From positions 1 through 47,393 of the forward strand of contig CALUWE010000014.1 of assembly GCA_944324425.1 (NCBI GenBank): a stretch of DNA of 47,393 nucleotides, given 5' to 3'. The DNA comes from Candidatus Gastranaerophilales bacterium (lineage in GTDB: Bacteria; Cyanobacteriota; Vampirovibrionia; Gastranaerophilales; Gastranaerophilaceae). A program made the translations under genes and the position numbers. Shown piece by piece: positions 43,590 through 47,393 of the stretch (the first letter of the stretch is position 1; every line of letters starts with the position of its first letter). The notes beneath the pieces are model-generated. The model saw only the letters and a list, made by a program, of their open reading frames with translations, searched no databases and was not told where the DNA came from.

Positions 43590-44831
43590 TTGAATAACTT
43601 GGCAGATATTAATAACGCAATTGTAAACATTTCACTTTTAACCGTTTATAAGAATTTTTTATGCGATGAGGTTTGTATTAAATTTGTTGTGTTGCTTGAA
43701 GCAATAAAGGAAAATGAGGAACTTGCAAAAGTTATTGAACTATACACGGATTTTATTTCAGAACTCTACAAATCCGAATTTAAAGGCGATTGGTCAAGCT
43801 ATGTAAGAAATTTTGTTTTATGCGACAACAACCCCGTTTCAATTGAATGTGCCAAAAATAATTATTCAAATATTCCAAGGTATATTTTAGGTTCTTTTGA
43901 ATATGAGCTTCGAATTTTATCGGATATTGCAAGCATTAAATTTGAAGATATAAGAGAAGTTTTATTTGCACATTATCCTTTGGCAAAAGATGCAATTAAT
44001 TCTATTCCTTCTTTTGATTCATACAAGCTTTTATTTACGAAAGATCAAATTCAAGAAAGCTATAAAAAAGACGGTTATGGAGTTATTGCAAAATATTCGG
44101 CTTTTAAATACAGCTATGACGAACTTTTAAAACCCGTTACAACACCCGATGACATTGCATTGGAAGATTTAAAATTATACGACTACCAAAAGAGCATTTT
44201 AAAAGAAAATACTTTGTCATTTATAAACGGCAAAAAAGCAAACAACATTTTATTATATGGCGACCGTGGCTGCGGCAAGTCATCATCCGTTAAAGCAATT
44301 GCAAATGAATACAAAAATTTGGGACTTAAAATTATTCAAATATACAAAGAAAATATTTCTGACTTAGAAGCTTTGTGTGAATATTTGGCAAATTTTCCCG
44401 CAAAATTTATTATTTTTATAGATGACCTTGTATTTGATGAAAACGATTCCGAATTTTCATCTGCCAAAGCGGTTTTAGAAGGGTCTTTAGCAAAGCACCC
44501 CGACAACATTTTAATATACGCTACAACAAACAGAAGGCATTTAGTTAAAGAAACCTTTTTAGCTCGTGAAGGGGATGAAGTTCACCTGAATGACACAATG
44601 GATGAAGCAGCCTCATTATCTGACAGGTTTGGAATTACAATAACATTTTCATCTCCCGATAAAAAGAATTATCTTGAAATTGTGAAACAATTGGCAGACG
44701 AACTAAACATAGAAGAAGATGAAGAAAAATTGTTTAAAAAGGCGGAAGCTTTTGCCCTTTTAAAAGGCAACAGGGCGCCAAGAATTGCAAGACAATTTTT
44801 AATGGCATATCAGGCAAACACTTTAAATTAA
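43590..44831 (+). CDS. DUF815 AAA+ ATPase
   Basis: A 413-residue protein starting at TTG (43590) behind AGGAG (43575-43579); no in-frame ATG is near. Residues ~1-185 are a helical region. An AAA+ module follows with Walker A GDRGCGKS (224-231), Walker B FIIFIDDLVFD (~265-275), a sensor-like LIYATTNRRHL and an arginine-rich RAPRIARQF near the end. This order matches the DUF815 family, ATPases of unknown role widespread in bacteria. It is divergent from ilvC. Confidence 0.85.
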   Translation: MNNLADINNAIVNISLLTVYKNFLCDEVCIKFVVLLEAIKENEELAKVIELYTDFISELYKSEFKGDWSSYVRNFVLCDNNPVSIECAKNNYSNIPRYILGSFEYELRILSDIASIKFEDIREVLFAHYPLAKDAINSIPSFDSYKLLFTKDQIQESYKKDGYGVIAKYSAFKYSYDELLKPVTTPDDIALEDLKLYDYQKSILKENTLSFINGKKANNILLYGDRGCGKSSSVKAIANEYKNLGLKIIQIYKENISDLEALCEYLANFPAKFIIFIDDLVFDENDSEFSSAKAVLEGSLAKHPDNILIYATTNRRHLVKETFLAREGDEVHLNDTMDEAASLSDRFGITITFSSPDKKNYLEIVKQLADELNIEEDEEKLFKKAEAFALLKGNRAPRIARQFLMAYQANTLN

Positions 44832-44894
44832 GCCTTGAAGTTTAACTTGGTTTTAATTATAATTAAACCAAGTTAGTTGTATTTGGAGAATTTA

Positions 44895-45146
44895 ATGAAC
44901 ATTAATTTAATAGGCTTAGAGGATGGTTTAACAGTACTTTGCGTCGGATTTTTTACGGTTTTTCTTTTTCTTGGTATCTTAATTTTTGCCATGAATGTCA
45001 TGGGAAAACTGGTTAAATATTTAAACAAAGTTTTTCCTGCCGCACTTCCTGCAGGTGCTGCAGTTAAAAAACAAACGGCAGGTGCGGATGAAGAAATTGC
45101 AATTGCAATTGCAAGCGTGCTTATGAAAAAATATATGACAAAATAA
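44895..45146 (+). CDS. OadG-like sodium-pump decarboxylase gamma subunit
   Basis: An 83-residue protein. The ATG at 44895 has GGAG 6-7 nt upstream and is preferred over a TTG at 44877. It has one membrane helix (~12-35, GLTVLCVGFFTVFLFLGILI), a short Ala/Pro linker and the EEIAIAIASVLMKKY helix typical of OadG, which assembles the biotin-dependent sodium-pumping decarboxylase. The alpha and beta subunits are not adjacent: a terminator follows immediately. They must lie elsewhere, or the protein serves another complex. Confidence 0.7.
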   Translation: MNINLIGLEDGLTVLCVGFFTVFLFLGILIFAMNVMGKLVKYLNKVFPAALPAGAAVKKQTAGADEEIAIAIASVLMKKYMTK

Positions 45147-45172
45147 AAATACCGCCATAAGGCGGTATTTTT
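45145..45172. terminator. Bidirectional terminator after oadG-like gene
   Basis: AAAAATACCGCC (45145-45156) pairs with GGCGGTATTTTT (45161-45172) around the tetraloop ATAA. It also ends the convergent LysM gene. Confidence 0.93.
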
Positions 45173-45174
45173 AC

Positions 45175-46011
45175 TTATTCAGCCAATTTTTGCTGGAATT
45201 GAATTGCGTTTTGTTTTATCACTTCGGCTGCATCTATTGCCGAGCTGAATGAATTAATATCAATAGCCCCGTCAGCGTTTCCGTCAGCCATATCAATTAC
45301 CGAATATACGCTTTGAATTTCATCGGTGCTTAAAACTTCATCACCGTTTAAATCCATCATGTTGAAGCCTTTTTGGATTATTGCTTCCGTTTGAGCATCC
45401 GCATCAACGAGTCCTGCACTCTTTAATTCTTGCGTGCGATATTCTTCGTAGGAAATGCCTTCTTCATCATCTTTTTCCCAATGTTCGGTAAGGGCTTCCG
45501 CAAATTTCTTGCCTTCTTGAGCGTAGAGATCAAAGTCGGTTGTTCCGTCGTCTTTTTTAACATTAACGCCTTCGCTGATAAATGTAAAATCACCTATTTG
45601 ATCTTGTGCAGCCAAATATTCCTGTTCATATTGAGCGTACAATTCGACTGCATTAGGGTCATTATTTTGAACAAGCCCGTCAAGTTTTGCTATATAAGCG
45701 TCAGTAGCTTCATTTTGTTTGTCCAGCCAACTGTCAAAAGCAGTTGCCAATGTTTGCGCAAGCGTATTATCTTCAGCAGGCGCTTGCGGTTCCGCAGCTT
45801 GAGCCGCCGGCTCCTGTTGCACATGAGGTTCATCAAAAAGATTTTCCGGCAATTTTAAAGATGCGCCGGCAATAATTAAATTTGCATCCGCAAGTCCGTT
45901 TTGTTGTGCCAAAATCTCCACAGCGCGCGCAATATCGTTATTGCTTTGTAATCCGTACTGCTGCTGTGCAATTTTCCACAAACTGTCTCCCTTTTGAATT
46001 TGATAATCCAT
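45175..46011 (-). CDS. LysM and EF-hand protein
   Basis: A 278-residue protein. Residues 1-55 form a LysM domain (MDYQIQKGDSLWKIAQQQYG, ending ASLKLPENLF), which binds peptidoglycan-type glycans. After an Ala/Gln/Pro linker and a helical region, two EF-hands follow: DLNGDEVLSTDE (~217-228), with good calcium ligands, and DGNADGAIDINSF (~238-250). No signal peptide is visible, so it may be exported by a non-Sec route or act inside the cell. Calcium-dependent binding at the cell wall is inferred. The gene has a higher GC content than most neighbours. Confidence 0.8.
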   Translation of the reverse strand: MDYQIQKGDSLWKIAQQQYGLQSNNDIARAVEILAQQNGLADANLIIAGASLKLPENLFDEPHVQQEPAAQAAEPQAPAEDNTLAQTLATAFDSWLDKQNEATDAYIAKLDGLVQNNDPNAVELYAQYEQEYLAAQDQIGDFTFISEGVNVKKDDGTTDFDLYAQEGKKFAEALTEHWEKDDEEGISYEEYRTQELKSAGLVDADAQTEAIIQKGFNMMDLNGDEVLSTDEIQSVYSVIDMADGNADGAIDINSFSSAIDAAEVIKQNAIQFQQKLAE

Positions 46012-46194
46012 AAATAAACCTTTCTTGAAAGATACGACATAAGCGATTTATCGAAATGTTTTTTTCACATCTTTATAAAATATTTAAAAAAAATTTACAA
46101 AGATTAATAATTATTTTCGAAAGGCGCAATTTTTAATCAAATTTATGTTTTAGTTTATATATAAATCTTTTTATGGAAAAAGGAAGTATTACTG

Positions 46195-47393
46195 ATGGCA
46201 TTTTTTGGAATGTACCCAAGTAAATATATAGGCGGAAACCCATACGGGCTTAACGGTTTGTATGGTTTTGGCGCACCTTCCTTTTTTATGGGCGCTCACC
46301 CGAACAGCATCCAAACAGGCAATGTAAATTATTTTAACGGCAATATTCAAGGAATGACAGCGGTTCAAACCCCAAATGCCGTTATCAACAATAACGCAAA
46401 TCAGGTTCAAAACGCAAATTTAACGGCTCCAACCCAAGATTCATACCAGCCGCAAACAAAAGATGCACAAGTTCAAAAACTTCAAAATACATTAATTCAA
46501 GCTAAAAATGAACAAGGTGTTATTGGTAAAACTTGGGATGGAATCAAGGGTTTAACAGGAATTGGCTTATCCGAAAAGAAATGTCAAAAATATATAAATA
46601 ATGTTCAAAACGGCTCTATGAGCTATGACGAAGCTTATTCAAAGATTTCAAAATATTCAGGAAAACAAAAAAGCGGCGTAAACCTTATTACAGGCATTAC
46701 AACAGGTGTTGTAACAGCAGCCGCCTTAGGCTTTGCACCCGTAACGGGCGGTGCTTCGATTTTGGCGGCAGCAGGAATAGGTGCTGCAACAAAAGCTGGT
46801 TTAAAAACTGTTGACAGAGCAACAAACAATATACAAAATGATGCATTTAACGCAAAACAAATAGCTAAAGACGGTCTTTCGGGCGCCTTAGACGGTGCGG
46901 TTTCAGCAGCTACAATAGGCATTGGCAAGGAAGCAGTTTTAAGTGCAACTACTGCAAAAGAAGCAATGAAACAAGGGGCAATTGCAGGTGCTAAGGGCGG
47001 AGCAATATCAGGTGCCGCAATTGGTGCAGGCGATTATTCAATTGATTGTGCGTTTGGTGATCAAAAATTTGAAGCGGATGATTTAATTATAAATACAGTA
47101 TATGGTGCAGCAGCAGGAGCTGCAACAGGTGCCGTTATAGGCGGAATTCAAGGCAAAAAAGCATTTAAGCCGCAAGATTCAACCCCGCCGACGGGCGAAC
47201 CGCCAAGAACAACACCCGAACCAAAAGCAGAACCGAAAGTTGAGCCAAAAGCAGAGCCAAAAACAGAACCAAAGGCAGAACCGAAAGTTGAGCCAAAGGC
47301 AGAACCTGCGCCTGCTCCAAAAACAGAACCAAAGGCAGAACCGAAAGTTGAGCCAAAGGCAGAACCGAAAGTTGAGCCAAAAGCAGAGCCAAA
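46195..47393 (+). CDS. Gly/Ala-rich protein with PKAEP tandem repeats, 3'-truncated by window end
   Basis: Open from the ATG at 46195 (AGGAAG ~9 nt upstream) to the end of the window, at least 399 residues. The N-terminus is Gly/Asn/Phe-rich (MAFFGMYPSKYIGGNPYGLN). Hydrophobic Gly/Ala-zipper segments follow (TGITTGVVTAAALGFAPVTG, AIAGAKGGAISGAAIGAGDY, AAAGAATGAVIGG), resembling membrane-inserting or pore-type segments. From residue ~340 it turns into repeats of PKAEP/PKVEP/PKTEP, like the stiff Pro-Lys linkers of TonB-type envelope proteins. No signal peptide is obvious. Function unknown; a surface or envelope-spanning role is inferred. Confidence 0.75.
   Translation, partial: MAFFGMYPSKYIGGNPYGLNGLYGFGAPSFFMGAHPNSIQTGNVNYFNGNIQGMTAVQTPNAVINNNANQVQNANLTAPTQDSYQPQTKDAQVQKLQNTLIQAKNEQGVIGKTWDGIKGLTGIGLSEKKCQKYINNVQNGSMSYDEAYSKISKYSGKQKSGVNLITGITTGVVTAAALGFAPVTGGASILAAAGIGAATKAGLKTVDRATNNIQNDAFNAKQIAKDGLSGALDGAVSAATIGIGKEAVLSATTAKEAMKQGAIAGAKGGAISGAAIGAGDYSIDCAFGDQKFEADDLIINTVYGAAAGAATGAVIGGIQGKKAFKPQDSTPPTGEPPRTTPEPKAEPKVEPKAEPKTEPKAEPKVEPKAEPAPAPKTEPKAEPKVEPKAEPKVEPKAEP
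47218..47393 (+). repeat. Coding tandem repeat (12-bp units)
   Basis: Twelve-base units of the types CCAAAAGCAGAA and CCGAAAGTTGAG (encoding P-K-A-E and P-K-V-E) alternate from 47218 to the window end, interrupted once by an APAP segment (47306-47317). The unit length is a multiple of three, so copy-number changes keep the frame. The array continues beyond the window. Confidence 0.9.

Noticed and set aside
47165-47392. Minus-strand frame of Leu/Ala repeats
   Set aside because: It is the mirror of the PKAEP repeat on the plus strand, which has a start, a ribosome site and a long non-repetitive coding part.

Overview
This AT-rich window (roughly 30-35 % GC by eye) carries housekeeping genes on its right half and a dense accessory/defence island on its left half. 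Several chromosomal proteins have a short N-terminal 'DFKG/AFRG' motif followed by helical, glycine/alanine-rich segments (38225-40545). Together with the LysM-EF-hand protein, the DUF815 ATPase and the glycosyltransferases, this suggests a gut Gastranaerophilales/Melainabacteria-type bacterium (non-photosynthetic relatives of Cyanobacteria). That assignment is inference from protein style, not proof.

Region 1 (1-4154): the end of a Mu-like transposition module (MuB-like ATPase, a recombinase core-binding-like protein, a terminase-small-subunit-like HTH protein), then a membrane-anchored DUF4041/GIY-YIG protein and four small minus-strand genes. Two of the small genes have their start codon inside a hairpin.

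Region 2 (4213-15209, minus strand): one tightly packed seven-gene unit. It reads hsdR-hsdM-hsdS (type I restriction-modification), then a divergent N6-methyltransferase-like protein with a DPPL instead of an NPPF motif, an SMC/RecF-like ATPase and an HNH nuclease resembling Septu PtuA/PtuB, and a second HNH-like protein. Overlaps of 8-11 nt and gaps of 1-4 nt suggest coordinated expression. I read it as a composite anti-phage locus.

Region 3 (15336-19643, plus strand): a six-gene operon read divergently from hsdR from a textbook sigma-70 promoter. It encodes an acyl-carrier-like protein, an XRE repressor, an ImmA/IrrE metalloprotease, a thymidylate-synthase-fold protein, a protein resembling the 5-hydroxymethyluracil DNA kinase/thymine-pyrophosphorylase helical family of hypermodifying phages, and a radical SAM/SPASM enzyme. 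This looks like a repressor/antirepressor-controlled nucleotide or DNA-base modification system, and it is the best candidate here for an undescribed system.

Region 4 (19658-22317): a compact tyrosine recombinase, a 430-nt non-coding stretch with three strong hairpins and repeated GTTTAAAT boxes, a hipBA toxin-antitoxin pair with palindromic operators, and tRNA-Gln(CTG) with a terminator. A related repeat in opposite orientation lies near 3900, so similar sequences bracket the ~16.5-kb defence segment.

Region 5 (22331-47393): chromosomal genes. They are a membrane pyrophosphatase, uvrB, a tripartite RND efflux operon, two membrane-linked glycosyltransferases, rplJ-rplL with an L10 leader, a small sigma factor, three FKG-motif proteins, a membrane protein with an EamA transporter, ilvC, a DUF815 ATPase, an OadG-like protein, the LysM-EF-hand protein, and a repeat-rich protein cut by the window end. 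Bidirectional hairpin terminators sit at four convergent gene junctions.
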